A DNA stretch of 64,000 nt from positions 2,604,001-2,668,000 of the forward strand of contig JAPWGK010000002.1 in the NCBI GenBank assembly GCA_029641185.1, given 5' to 3'. The notes beneath the pieces were generated by a model. That model saw only the letters and a list, made by a program, of their open reading frames with translations. It did not search any database and had not been told where the DNA came from. The stretch is from Pseudofabraea citricarpa (lineage: Eukaryota > Ascomycota > Leotiomycetes > Helotiales > Dermateaceae). The stretch's first letter is position 1, and each line of letters begins with the position of its first letter. Positions 10,336 to 21,641 of the stretch are shown here, piece by piece. A program made the position numbers and the translations under genes.

Positions 10336-12133
10336 ATTCGGTAGAGTTAGTACTGATTGTTAGACTTCGGTTGTACAACACCAAATAATACCCGATCAGA
10401 GGAAGCAAAAAAGGGAACGGGTCTCTATTACTGAGCCGTGGCCAACAAATAGACCAAAGGTTGAAAATGCTTACTTTGAAATATCAAGCAGCAGCATATA
10501 TACCTCTGGAATTGTGGGAAGAAGAGTTATTTTCAAAGGAAGTAAAAGGATCGCCATATTTATATGTTTCTGTAGATGTGTCGCGTAATTAAACCATTCG
10601 GAATGATGAACGACGTGCCCCGTGTGGGGGCCGTTGTCGGTAAGGTCGAATCCTGGTCGTTATGCAATAGTTGGCTTCGATTGCGTTATTCATATGCTTG
10701 TGACCATTCGGTTTCAGGAACAAGCTGTGAATATTAACGTGGTTGTTGAGGTTGGTGTCGCTTGAATGAGTACAATAGGAGGCCAGGTTCCTGAAAGTTG
10801 TTCCGTCGGCTGCAGATCCAATCCCAATTCCAATAATTGCTGTATATTTCGTATTTCGCTCGAAATTTTAGGCAGCAGAACGTATATTTGCACAAAATAG
10901 ATAGTTGTGTTTCTCACTGACAACGATAGAGTTCTTGAAGGAACATAGGCGAGCTAACTCTTCCCTGTTTGCTGTTTTATTGCCTTACATTAGATCTTTG
11001 AATTTCCCAGCTAAGAATGTAACAGTCTTCGTATGAATTGTATTGGTTTCTTGGAATATTGTGTGAACCTTGGCTGCATTATATATAGAAGAAAAACCCT
11101 ATCAGCCTTTCTCAGAATAATCAAACGAAAAACGTATTTGTTCTTTGCTATAACAGAGCGTAGATTAGACACACCCGCCTCAAACAAATAGTATCGACCT
11201 GTATTCATTTTACGTGGCGATGGATGGAGCTCTAATAGACAACTATAATGAGCAACAGCTACGCTAGATGAAAGCTATGCCCAATCTATATTAAAATATC
11301 AGTTGCGATAGTAAGTTAAGTGATTGTATGTAGAATAAGTAAAGGGTAAAATTCTAAGTCATATCACGGTATGTAGTTTTGGCGTATCAGATTCAGCATG
11401 TTACTGATACGTACTGCAGAATTCTTCACTGATTTGGGAAGACTATGCTTATGACATCGAGACTTGTGTTCGAGGTTGGGTTAGCAGTGAGTGGGAGTAT
11501 ATTGCTGCGAAAACCAAGTTGCAGCTAGTTTTGCTGTCGAGCAAGATAGTAGTAATTAGCCGTGTAAAGAGTTTCATGGCCTAACAAACAGGGGAAACAG
11601 CAACGAGTTAATATACAAACACTTTGGTGCATCATAATGTTCAATTATAAGGACTTGACAGAGAATTCTCGTCCTCACAGCCATAAAATCTTTGACCCGT
11701 TAAGAGTTCAAGGTGTGCAGCTGGCTTTTGCAACAACGTTGCAAAATTTACCGACAGAAAATAATAACCGAGGCGGCCCGATTGACTTGCCGGGTCCGAG
11801 GAAGGTTTCCACGGAAAGTAAATCGTGATCTCTCCCTCGGCCTTTTCATCACTCTGACTGGGTCTCTCTAGATGATTAAGGATGTTGTTATATAAGCATA
11901 GACAAGTAAGTTAATTATTAAGATTCTAGGACTTTATGCCTGCCTGTATCAATACCGGTACCCCGTCAAAGAAAGCCAGGCTCGCAGTTACGTATAACTA
12001 CTTAACATGTGGAGGATATTCAAAGATCTCAGTCCCACTTGAAATAATCTGATGCTATTATCGAGTTGTCTTGAGAAGACAGAAACACCAACGACGAGCA
12101 AACGACGGTGATATTATCCGATTTATATCAGCC
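10336..12133. other. AT-rich intergenic region, 1.8 kb
   Basis: Divergent promoters of the MFS and PLP pseudogenes. No convincing ORF; a 63-codon ORF at 11637 has no recognisable features. A compact stem structure with tRNA-box-like sequence sits at 10609-10661 (see findings). Confidence 0.5.
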
Positions 12134-13417
12134 ATGAGCTCCAACAGCACGACTTCAGTTCATAGTCAACAGAAGCTGTCCTTGGCTTCTCGTCTCCTTC
12201 ATGCTGATAATCACATCACGGCACATCGAGCTGTTGCACCAGCCATGCATGTGAGCACGACGTTCAAGTATAATGATGATCCAGAGACTCTGGATCGTGA
12301 GCACTTTATCGACGTAAGTACTAAAAGCTACGAAAAACCTGCCTACGAGACAACCGTCTGATATTTGGTATTACAGCCTACCGCTCCTTTCGATACACAC
12401 ATCTACTCACGCTATAGTAGTCCCAATACGGCCCGTCTCGAAGCCGTGCTCAGCTCTCTCCTGGGCGGGCCATCCATGACATACTCGTCTGGCCTGGCAG
12501 CCTTCCATGCAATGCTTGTTCACCTAAACCCGAAACGCATCTTTATCAGCGAGGGCTACCCCGGGTGTCACGGCGTAATTGACCTCGTTTCTCGGTTGAC
12601 TGGCTTGGAGAAGTTGGACTTGAAGCATGATGTAGACGAGCTTCAAGAGGGTGATGTAGTACATATCGAGACGCCACTCAACCCCACAGGTGAAGCACGC
12701 GACTTGAGATACTATGTGGACCTTGCTCATAAATCAGGTGCCTATCTAACGGTTGACGCTACCCTTGCTCCACCACCGTTGTAGAATCCGTTTGTACAAG
12801 GTGCCGATATTATCATTCACAGCGGGACCAAGTACATTGGTGGACACTCGGATATGCTATGCGGCGTCTTGACTGTCAACGGCCATAAGTATGAAGATTG
12901 GCTTAACAAACTACAGTTTGACCGTCTCGTGCTTGGTTCAGTGCCAGGTAGTCTCGAGGGCTGGTTGGGAATCCGCTCGCTGCGCACGCTCGAGCTGCGT
13001 GTTACGCGACAGAGCCAAACAGCGGCCGCTCTCGTCTCCTGGTTTGCCAGTGAACTAAGAACACCACTATCGGTAGTTGGAGCCATTGTAGACAGCGTAC
13101 TGCATGCGAGCCTACAGCCCGAGGCTGCCGTTGAAGGGTCATGGCTACGGAAGCAGATGCCAGGAGGCTATGGCCCGGTCTTTGCCATTCTCATGAAAAG
13201 CGAGGCATTGGCAAAACAACTACCGAGTAGGTTACGGCTATTCCACCACGCGACAAGCCTGGGTGGCGTGGAGAGTATGATAGAGTAGCGGGCCATTTTG
13301 GATACCACTGTGTCCAAGAAGTTATTGCGTGTGAGTATTGGCCTGGAGGGGCTAGAGGATTTGAAGGCCGATTTTGAGCAGGCTTTTAAGTCTCTCGATG
13401 GTGAGTACACCGCATAG
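12134..13417 (+). pseudogene. Cys/Met-metabolism PLP-dependent enzyme (cystathionine gamma-synthase-like) with two in-frame stops
   Basis: Exons 12134-12313 and 12377-13417 (intron GTAAGT...TTACAG) give 406 codons interrupted by TAG at 12782-12784 (codon 196) and TAG at 13286-13288 (codon 364). Everything else stays in one frame and looks like the family: STTFKYNDDPETL, YSRYSSPNTARLEAVLSSL, a Gly-rich YSSGLAAFHAML, HIETPLNPTGEA, the PLP-lysine segment HSGTKYIGGHSD and the GVESMIE block near the C-terminus, where family members usually have Glu-Trp-Arg. There the TAG stands where a Trp codon is expected. Family role: C-S lyase/transferase in transsulfuration, sometimes within metabolite clusters. 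As written the product would stop before the PLP lysine and be inactive. Confidence 0.85.
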
Positions 13418-14453
13418 GTAACCAAGATGCCTTCCACTGAGTATTACTTGTTAACGGGCATCACAGGAAATAATAGAAGAGAGTAGAACTGAAAGAAGAT
13501 TTCCTCCTAGCAAATAAAACTTGAAAATCAACCTCTGATCATGTTCTCTACAACTCAAAGGAAAAGAATAAGGCTGGTAGGTAAAGATATATAACCAATA
13601 AAGATGACAACATACTGGCGTATAACCGCATGATAACATATTTTATCGTACGGTATCATGTTACTTACCTAGGTAGGCAGGTAAAGATAAAGTTTTTATT
13701 ATTTTTATCTTTACTGCTTTGTTATACATTAGACGTTATATATGCAGCTGGAATAAGAGGAGTGGTATAGCCTATTAGAATGTTAGAATATTAGCGTTAC
13801 TACACTTTGTCTACATGCTACGGACGAACGGTATAACTCATATGTGTGGTACGGGATGGAAGTATCTTAAAAATGTATATAAATCATCGGATGGATGTCT
13901 GAATGTGGATACAGTACTTCAAATAGCGGAACTCGGTGCGGGCCGCTACCCCTGTGGCTACCCCGCGGGGAGGTTCGCTATGGATGACCCCACAGGTATT
14001 ACTTGCCACGATCTGGAGATTAAGTCACCCATAGATCTATAACCTATTAGCAGAGGTCGCAGAAATACCTATGTGGTCTAGAGTATCCTGTAATTAATTA
14101 CTTTGTATAAGCTCTTTTGTGAGTAAAGATGTTCGACTCAACTAAAATGGGTGAACATTAAAAGTGACATATGTAAATAGCTTCACATTTGCTCAAGACT
14201 TACAACATAGTAAAAACTTCGCTATATCATACATAATCTAGTCATATTCTATAGCACATTAACCCATGTTTATGAAATACTCAACTCAATTTCGACGAAC
14301 ATTCTGGCTTATAGAATACTCGCTACGACGAGGTGGGATTGAACTAGCCTCACATATCCAGGGGAGACTCTGCTTGAGACAATGCGACGAATATGTATAG
14401 ATAGAGCTAAATTTTACTATAAACAAAACATAAATAGATAATGAATTTCCAAT
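13418..14453. other. AT-rich spacer
   Basis: About 1 kb with no gene recognised. It contains the palindrome TACCTAGGTA at 13666-13675. A short GC-rich island at 13920-14000 has a CCCCGCGGGG core flanked by CCTGTGG/CCACAGG arms, which looks like a repeat fragment. Confidence 0.45.
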
Positions 14454-15970
14454 CTAGAACTCCCCTCCCGGAGTCACACGACTTGGAGAACGAGGCGGAA
14501 TAGTCGGCCTCGAGTTATACGGAGGTGAGTTGGCAGCATTTAGACCACCTGGATTAATCTCATTTATACCCATGGTTTGTATACCCAACCTCGGGTTATC
14601 TCGCCTCTGGATATGTCCGCTCGGGGCATAGGGCTTCCCTCCTATATCACTTGAAACGACCGACATTCTTGGATCATCCCATGCATCCGATTCCATCCTT
14701 CGTTTCCTCGCACGAAGGAGGAACCACACGAGAGCTGCGAGACTAAGCAAGCCCGCAGCTGTAACCCCAACCGCTATTCCAATTGTTGAACCATTGCTGT
14801 GCGACTTGGAACTTGTTGGCTCGGTTCGTGTATCTGTTGCAGCGCTATTTGCGGTTGGTGTTGGGGTAGGAAGGAGGGAAGAGGTTGATGCTGGAGTCGT
14901 TTGTTCTGCGGGTGGCGATTTATCGAAACGGTTTAGAAGACTATAGTCGTTCAATTGAGTCAGGAAACACATATTCACTTGGAAAAGAATTAATCAAAAA
15001 AACTTACTTGTCAATCACATGGACGACGCCATTTGCAACGATATAATCAGAAGCAATAATTCGTGCCGAATTGACATACATCTCCCCGTCCTGAATTGTA
15101 ATCGTAAGATTGTCACCCTGCGTCGTTTTCAACACCATTCCGTTCTCGAGTAGTGTGCTATACCCAACAAAACCAGGAACGACATGGTATTCAAATGTAG
15201 CTTGGGATTCAGCAGCTGACGAATTTCTTGCAAGTGCCGTCGCATTCCCAAGCGCTGCGGGAGAATTTGGAATGAAGTATGTGACATCTGTCACCTGTAA
15301 AACTTGGTCCACGTAGGTGTTTGTTGCGCTAAGATAACCGGCAGTGTTCAGGATCGAAACAAAATATTCTAGGCCTGCGGCGGTTATCTCTGATACTGCT
15401 GCGACGGGTATTCTGGGAAATGAATTTATTATATGTACTATTCCACCAGTGCAAACAATGTCCTTGAACCAGTCAATATTTTCCACTTTTATAGGCACTG
15501 CGAGTGGATACACTTACATCGGTTGTCGAGGTGCTGATACTCTTATTTCCCGTCACGGCCTCTGGTGTCTCATCACTGCCTAAAATAAGCTCTACGGTTT
15601 GTCCACCAGTGACATTGGTATAGCTCCCATTGACCAAATTGGTCGCGACAAACTGTGGTTTATTTGTAAATGATAGTGATGGATATCCTCCTTTGATTAA
15701 TGAATATTGAATTGTTGCTTCTGCCAGATCTGGTGTCAGAATATTTGGATTCTGGCTTGTGAAAGCTTGGATTGCGACATTGCTTGGCGCTAAAAATGTG
15801 AAGTTGTTGGCGGTGGTAAGTAAAGCGGTACTGTTTGATGAGGCATTTACATAGCCGTATAGCGAGCTGAGTTCCGGATAAGTCTGTAGAATTTCGAGAA
15901 GTGTTATGCAAGAGCCCTGAGCAATGAATGTCGCGAGGCACCAGAGGCTTTGAGATCGTAGCAACTTCAT
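14454..15970 (-). CDS. Two-domain fasciclin (FAS1) membrane protein
   Basis: Model complement(14454-14940, 15008-15462, 15518-15970), 464 residues; introns of 55 and 67 bp. Signal peptide from MKLLRSQSLWCLATFIAQGSC. The first FAS1 domain (about residues 22-150) carries NFTFLAPSNVAIQAF. The second (about 165-300) contains TYFIPNSPAALG and ends with the typical YIVANGVVHVID. A Thr/Pro/Ser-rich linker follows, then a membrane helix (GIAVGVTAAGLLSLAALVWFLL) with an RARKRR stop-transfer and a Pro/Ser-rich cytoplasmic tail of about 70 residues. Several N-x-S/T sites suggest glycosylation. Family role: cell-surface adhesion or wall interaction. I start at the ATG at 15970 because upstream in-frame codons lack ATG and the signal peptide begins there. 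Confidence 0.9.
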
Positions 15971-17707
15971 TTTGACATGTTTTTGGAGGGGAATTGAGAA
16001 GATGGAAAGAAGAAGGAACACATGAATTTTATCAGCTTATCACTGCCTCGGTGGCCTCTTCATCGTAGAACAGCCAATTATTCCCCGCAATTCACATCAG
16101 ATTCCTACCCTAGATTTGTAGATCCGGAGTTACACGTACGGCAATCAACTGACCAGCACGGCCTTCCTAAACCGGGCCGTCACCCGAGGCGAGCTGGGAC
16201 AAGGTCGGAATCTACCACCAGTCAGATGCTGAGATTCCGTCGTGAAATTCTAGGGCTAATATGTCGAGATGCTAAGCGCTGGCAACTCCGAGAGACCCTT
16301 TCAGCCTGTAGAGAGCTGCTTCATCATTTCCAAACCTTATTTTCACTTGCCTTTTGAGAATTAGAAAAATGGCCGAAGGAAAATGGAGGGTTCTGGTACG
16401 GTATTCGGTCGTCCGATAAATCTGTTTCAGTAAGGCTTGAATTGTAGATCAATAGGGAGAATTCAGCTCTGAAACTTCAGCCACTTAAAATGGTGGTTGA
16501 CACGTGGTAGGCAGTCTCGAGGCAGTTCTTTGCCGTCTATCAAGAGGCGGGGAAAGCGGGAGTTGAATATCCTTTAAAGTTGAGTTCGACTTGATGTCTC
16601 AGGCCAAAAGTATGAATGGGATTTACGAAACTATTTAATATCTATGAAAACTGTACTGTATTATTGAATCAATCCCAACGAAAAAATATCTATTCGTTTC
16701 TCGAAAAACGTGATGGAGAAGTCGGTCACTGAACTACTAATAAATTTCTAGCGAGACTTGCGATTAAGAGGTGGAAGCAGAGGAGATCATGCACGATAGC
16801 GAGATATGGACTGAACGGCAGCCAATCGGTAAAACCTAAGTAGCTGCGGAGAGTGGAAGTAAATCTTTTCGCTGCGAAGCTGTACAGAAACGGAAACGAA
16901 TTCTTAGCTGAGGAGTTGCTTGTGAACGTTGTCTACCTATGTATATATAAAATTGATTTTATGAATGATTTAAAAAGCGGCGTATCATATAACTGTAACT
17001 GGAGGTAAATCCATGGCTCCTTAGTTCTACATAATTTCATATTTCTCTTACACATATCATCTATCATTCAATGATTATGTTTCACGAGTTGGATTTGCTC
17101 TTAAAGGTTGTGCTACCTCAACCTTACTACTCGGAACTACCGAGGCTCGGGACTATAATTAGAAATCTTACCTTACATCTGAGCCAGATCATATGAGAAG
17201 TATTGGTATCACAAATGCGCTTACATACATACCAAGACTTTTCGCGGGCAAATCATTTTCTTTTGGAATCCCAATTGGATATAGCAATAATTTCTCAGCC
17301 GCATATGATCTCATTCTCATCTGGTATTTAGGATCTGCAAGTTCCACAACACTCTGGCTTACACCTTGACAGTTTTCGCTTTCTTGAGTTCCAATTTTCA
17401 ATTATCTACGAACTGCACGAAAATGTTACCTTAAAAGCAGCTGAGGATTAGCGAAGACTGTCCGGATTCAGCATCATCCTCCTTTAACCCAAGAATAACA
17501 TTGCGTACACTTGTTGATTCGCATCGAAAGCATCATCGAAATTAGAGGTCGTTATATTCAATTAGGCAACAAAATATTTGGACAACCTTCACATCCGAAT
17601 CTTGAAATTAAAAACACGAGGTAGCTAGTGTATTCAGCTTCAATAGCCAACAGAACTCTCTACATCATCCAGGCTCCAATAAACTGTCTTCTTGATCAAT
17701 TTTCATA
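15971..17707. other. Intergenic region, 1.7 kb
   Basis: Divergent promoters of the FAS1 gene and the Zn2Cys6 gene. A 111-codon ORF at 16022-16357 has no recognisable domain and I do not call it. No RNA gene seen. Confidence 0.45.
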
Positions 17708-19413
17708 ATGGGGAAACTTGGTAATCGCTGTGGGGTATGTAGGATCCGGAAGATTAAGGTATGATAATACTCAATGTAAATGCCAGTCACAACCGATTTT
17801 TAAAATAAGCAAATAGTGTGATCAAATCAAACCCACATGCTCTCAATGCAAGAAGGCAGGTTGGTCTTGTGGTGGCTATAGAGATCCTCATGCAATTCGG
17901 ATTATTCAGTACGAGATACCAAGTGAAAGGAAGAAAAAAGTGTTTCACAAGAAAGCCACTCTAAATCAAACCTCCTCGGGAATATCAGCGAATCAAGAAA
18001 CAGGTCAGCGGCAGATGTCACAGCAGTTGACTACATATAGTCGTACACTTTATCCGGCAGCTGTGGAACAAGGACTTGCATTCTTCATGCAAAGTTATGT
18101 GCTTAAGAGAGATAGTGTTCATGTAGGACAAGGCGGATTCCATGAGTATTTGCCAATCCTCTATAGCCAGGACAAGTCAGAAAGAAAGGCCTTTTCAACT
18201 ATGATGGAAGCTGTTGGTCTTGCTACCCTGGCCAATGCACGTAGGCAGGTAACGCCCTGGGAACTATATATTGATAAGTATACTCAAGGGTTGCGGAAAG
18301 TGAACGAAGCTCTTAGTGATCCTAAGGAGTTCAAGGCAGATCAAACTCTTGCAGCAGTGATGCTTCTTGGTCTTTTTGAGGTGAGTAAAATTCTCGAACA
18401 TGAAAAAACAGTAACAATAATCTTTAGACTATCACCTATGGGGGCGGAAAATCCATGAAATCATTGAGTCATCACGTTCGTGGTATAACCCAGCTAATTG
18501 ATTTACGAGGGCCAGAACAGTTTCAGACTGAAGTTGGCCTACAACTTTTCCTTCAACTACGTAGAACAATAGTATGTTTCCCTGAGCCACAACTCGAGTC
18601 TTATAAGCTAAATTAACGTAGCTGATGACCTACGCCCAATTGGCTGAGCGTATTCCATATCCATTGGAAAAATGGTCGCGATGGGTAAAGGTGGCACAGA
18701 GGAATGAGGAGCTGCCCGCCAATCAACTTGCAGAGTTTGTGGGAGAGTTTGTAAATCTCAGAGCAGATTTGAAAGCCAACCAAGATCTGAAACCCTCTGA
18801 GAAGATATTCAGGTTACTCGAAATGGATGCGAAGTTGGAGGCTTGGCCTCTCAGCCTTACCAACTACATGCAGTTCACCGAGGTTCCAGTAGGCACATAC
18901 GGAAAAATATCTCCAGGGGACATGACTTGGGGATGTGAGCATACATACTCCGATCTTTGGGTATCATCAATATGGGGAAACCTTCGCATGGCAAGAGCCT
19001 GGGTGAACTTAGACGTGATATCTCTAACCGCCATTGATACAAACAGCAAAACAGAACTCAGGAAACAACAAGTCGAGAAAAGCAGGGATGTTTTGAGAAG
19101 GGTTACTCTCGAAGTTTGTCAAAGTGTATCTTTTCATCTTTCTATGGGCAAAATGCCAAGAGATGGAAACGTTATTAATATAACTCCAAAGCTTGGTGCC
19201 GGGGGATTCGTTCTAATTTTGCCGCTTTTTATGTGTGGATTGTTAGAAACGACCGGTCAGTCGCAGCGCCTCTGGATGGCAGCTCAGTTAAGAACAATCG
19301 GGCGACAAAGTGGAAACCTTCAACCCACTTTGCTAGCAGAATTACTGTTCAAATCAAAAGAGACAGACAACTTCTTAGGCTCCGAACTGTGGTCATTTGC
19401 AAATGGGAAATGA
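17708..19413 (+). CDS. Zn2Cys6 fungal transcription factor
   Basis: Exons 17708-17758, 17817-18380, 18428-18571, 18622-19413; 516 residues. The zinc cluster is split by the first intron and becomes complete when spliced: CGVCRIRKIKC joined to DQIKPTCSQCKKAGWSC (C-x2-C-x6-C-x6-C-x2-C-x6-C). A middle-homology region of the fungal-specific regulator type follows, with LYPAAVEQGLAFFMQSYV, the FSTMMEAVGLATLANARR block and LQLFLQLRRTI. The last intron (18572-18621) has a GTATGT donor. The last exon is less conserved, and a further 3' intron cannot be excluded. The target is unknown; the nearest genes are the FAS1 protein and the small secreted protein. Confidence 0.85.
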
Positions 19414-20553
19414 TTTCCTTTGCAATTTTGACCTTCTTGAAGTTTGGTTTCGAATAGGCTGGGATCATTTTCTAATAGCTTTTAATATGCCGGTAAAGAG
19501 TTAGATTTATCTATAGAAGTATTACCATGTCGATTCTTATCCGTATGTTAGGTAGTCCCATGCTCAGCCGTGGTACCAAATCTGCAGCGTGCAGGGAACA
19601 ATTATAGCGATCTAGCGGATACCCAAGTGAAATCTTATATAAATAAATGGTCACGTTCAAAGAGGCCTGGTGAGAGATGGGTCATGTATACAGAACCAAT
19701 GACTTGAAAGCATTATCTCATGCCTCCCCAAAGGTGACGGGTTTTAGCAGCAGCTACTTTGATCATTACACGAGCATGTGGATTCGTTGTTTTCCAATGT
19801 CTTTCAATGATACTATTCACAGCACAAAAATTAGAAACCCCTACATCGTCTGTTAATACTTCACATCTTGTACATATTATTTCTCCTGCAGCTTGGTGCA
19901 CAATGGGTATCTAGGTATGTAAGAAACTCTCTTGTGATCGCTCACAAGACAATGCCAACAATTCGGTAGTCAATACGAGATAAAGAGGGGTATCTCTTGC
20001 ATTTCAACCCCACCAAATCCAGGATAGCCGATGTCATATCTCGTGTTATAACATACCAAAAATCGCGGCAGTGGTTACGCCGGCATTCTCCTAATTGGAT
20101 CGGCTCGCTTAATTGCTGCATGCCGGGCCAAATATGTGCACCGCTGCCGCATTAGATTTCTTGGCAGCTCGTTCCGTTAAGATCATCATGGCTCCTCACA
20201 TGATGCAGAGTTAGAATGTTCATATGACGATCAAGGGGTCCTCCCTCAATTAATCTCTACTTTCTAGTGGCTCGCACTTGGCCCAAAAGCATTCTTTCAA
20301 TAGACTGTACATGAAAAAAACGTCACAGGATCATCGGTAATAACAATGAAACACAACAAAATATCAAAATCGTAAGTTCGAGAAAGAGACTTGTCTTTTG
20401 CATTAGAGGGAAACTTATGCCAGGGTTGGAAGAATACTCCAAGCTTCAAAGGTATATAAATACCATGTCCTGATCCGCTTCTCATAACATCATGTCATAA
20501 GCTTCGCACTGCACCGCACTTAACCACAAACTAAATTTATTACAAGGTTCAAA
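19414..20553. other. Intergenic region, 1.1 kb
   Basis: Promoter of the small secreted protein and 3' flank of the regulator. A 62-codon minus ORF at 19713-19901 with a CxxC and HxxxxxxH-like pattern may be a fragment of a decayed gene, but support is too weak to call. Confidence 0.4.
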
Positions 20554-21295
20554 ATGTTCTCAACAATCATCATTCCTCTTCTTGCAGCCTCCAGTGTTTT
20601 GGCCGCTCCAGCCAAATTGCTATCCCGTGATATCGTTTGCAATAACGATGTCCCCGGTGGACTTGGATGTAATCCTGCACATAGCGGAAGCTGTCCACCG
20701 GAGTACTTTGCCGACATAGAAGCATATGCTGCCGCATACGCCGCGCAATGTTTGACACCATCATCAGCAGCCATAGCTGGAGTTGCAGATGCTCCTCCCA
20801 CAGGTGCAAGTTGGACGGTTCTGGATTTGATAAGATGTATGCATTCTGATTTCGTGGAACACGTCCGTTACTTGAGGATTGAAAACTAACCTTCTTTGAA
20901 TAATAGATTGCTCTGCAGACAACACTGGATGCGATTATAACTTGGATATTGATACCAACAGTGGCGATGGAGATAATTGCACTGTCATTCGTACAGGTGT
21001 TGCAAATGCCGCAACCGAGAGCTGGTACGATGTCCCATGCAATGCCGATTCAAAATTCCGCCTCAGCTGGGGCTATGCTGCAGACGGTACCCCACCATTT
21101 GCTGTTTTGACTGTTGTCAAGTAAGTTCATTCTATTTCCCAGAATGGCGCTCGAGAAAATACTGACCAGCTTAACAGCTCCGAAACCAGAGAGACGGCTT
21201 TCTTCGGCGTTTCGGATGTCGTTGGACAAACGAACGGAACTTATGGCTCTGGAAATTGGGGAAATATTGGACCTGAGCCTGTTTACATTTATTAG
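20554..21295 (+). CDS. Small secreted protein, effector-like
   Basis: Exons 20554-20836, 20907-21120, 21178-21295; 204 residues. Introns have GTATGC and GTAAGT donors and ACTAAC/CTGAC branch sites. The signal peptide MFSTIIIPLLAASSVLAAPA is followed by a possible KEX2-like LLSR before the mature part. The mature protein has several cysteines (CNNDVPGGLGCNP, SGSCPPEYF, QCLTP, YCSADNTGC, DNCTV, VPCNAD), which suggests disulphides, and ends in a Gly/Asn-rich segment. No named domain recognised. Size, signal and cysteines fit secreted effector-like proteins of plant-associated fungi; this is inference only. Confidence 0.85.
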
Positions 21296-21641
21296 TAATT
21301 TGATGGTTACATGTACACAGAGAGTTAAGTAAAAGTAATTTGTATTTCTCGGAGGATTTTGAAAAGCTTTGTCTTGCAAATTCTTCAGAATTCTGTTAAG
21401 CCAAAACTCAGCCGAAGTTTGTCATTCCCTGGGACATGATACGGTTCGTATAACGTAATATATTGAGTAATTTATATTCTATTTATGTCTCTAAATAAGT
21501 CATCTGGGATCTAGAACGAAATTATCCAAGACACCTGTTACGGAATTCTTCAGGGAATTGGTCGTAATCACAGAAGAGTGACTTCGCTATCTATGTCGAC
21601 ATACCGACGCTCGTCAAATAAACAGTTCGACTCTCTGTCTA
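21296..21641. other. Spacer between convergent genes
   Basis: 346 bp, 3' flanks of the small secreted protein and the APH-family gene; nothing recognised. Confidence 0.5.

Noticed and set aside
14320..14395. tRNA-like B box GTTCAATCC on the minus strand
   Set aside because: The T stem does not pair and no matching acceptor 5' strand is found within tRNA length.
16022..16357. 111-codon ORF in the FAS1 upstream region
   Set aside because: No recognisable motif, lies in a promoter interval.
19713..19901. Minus ORF with CxxC and spaced His
   Set aside because: Too short, no start context or neighbours supporting a gene; possibly a fragment of a decayed zinc-finger protein.
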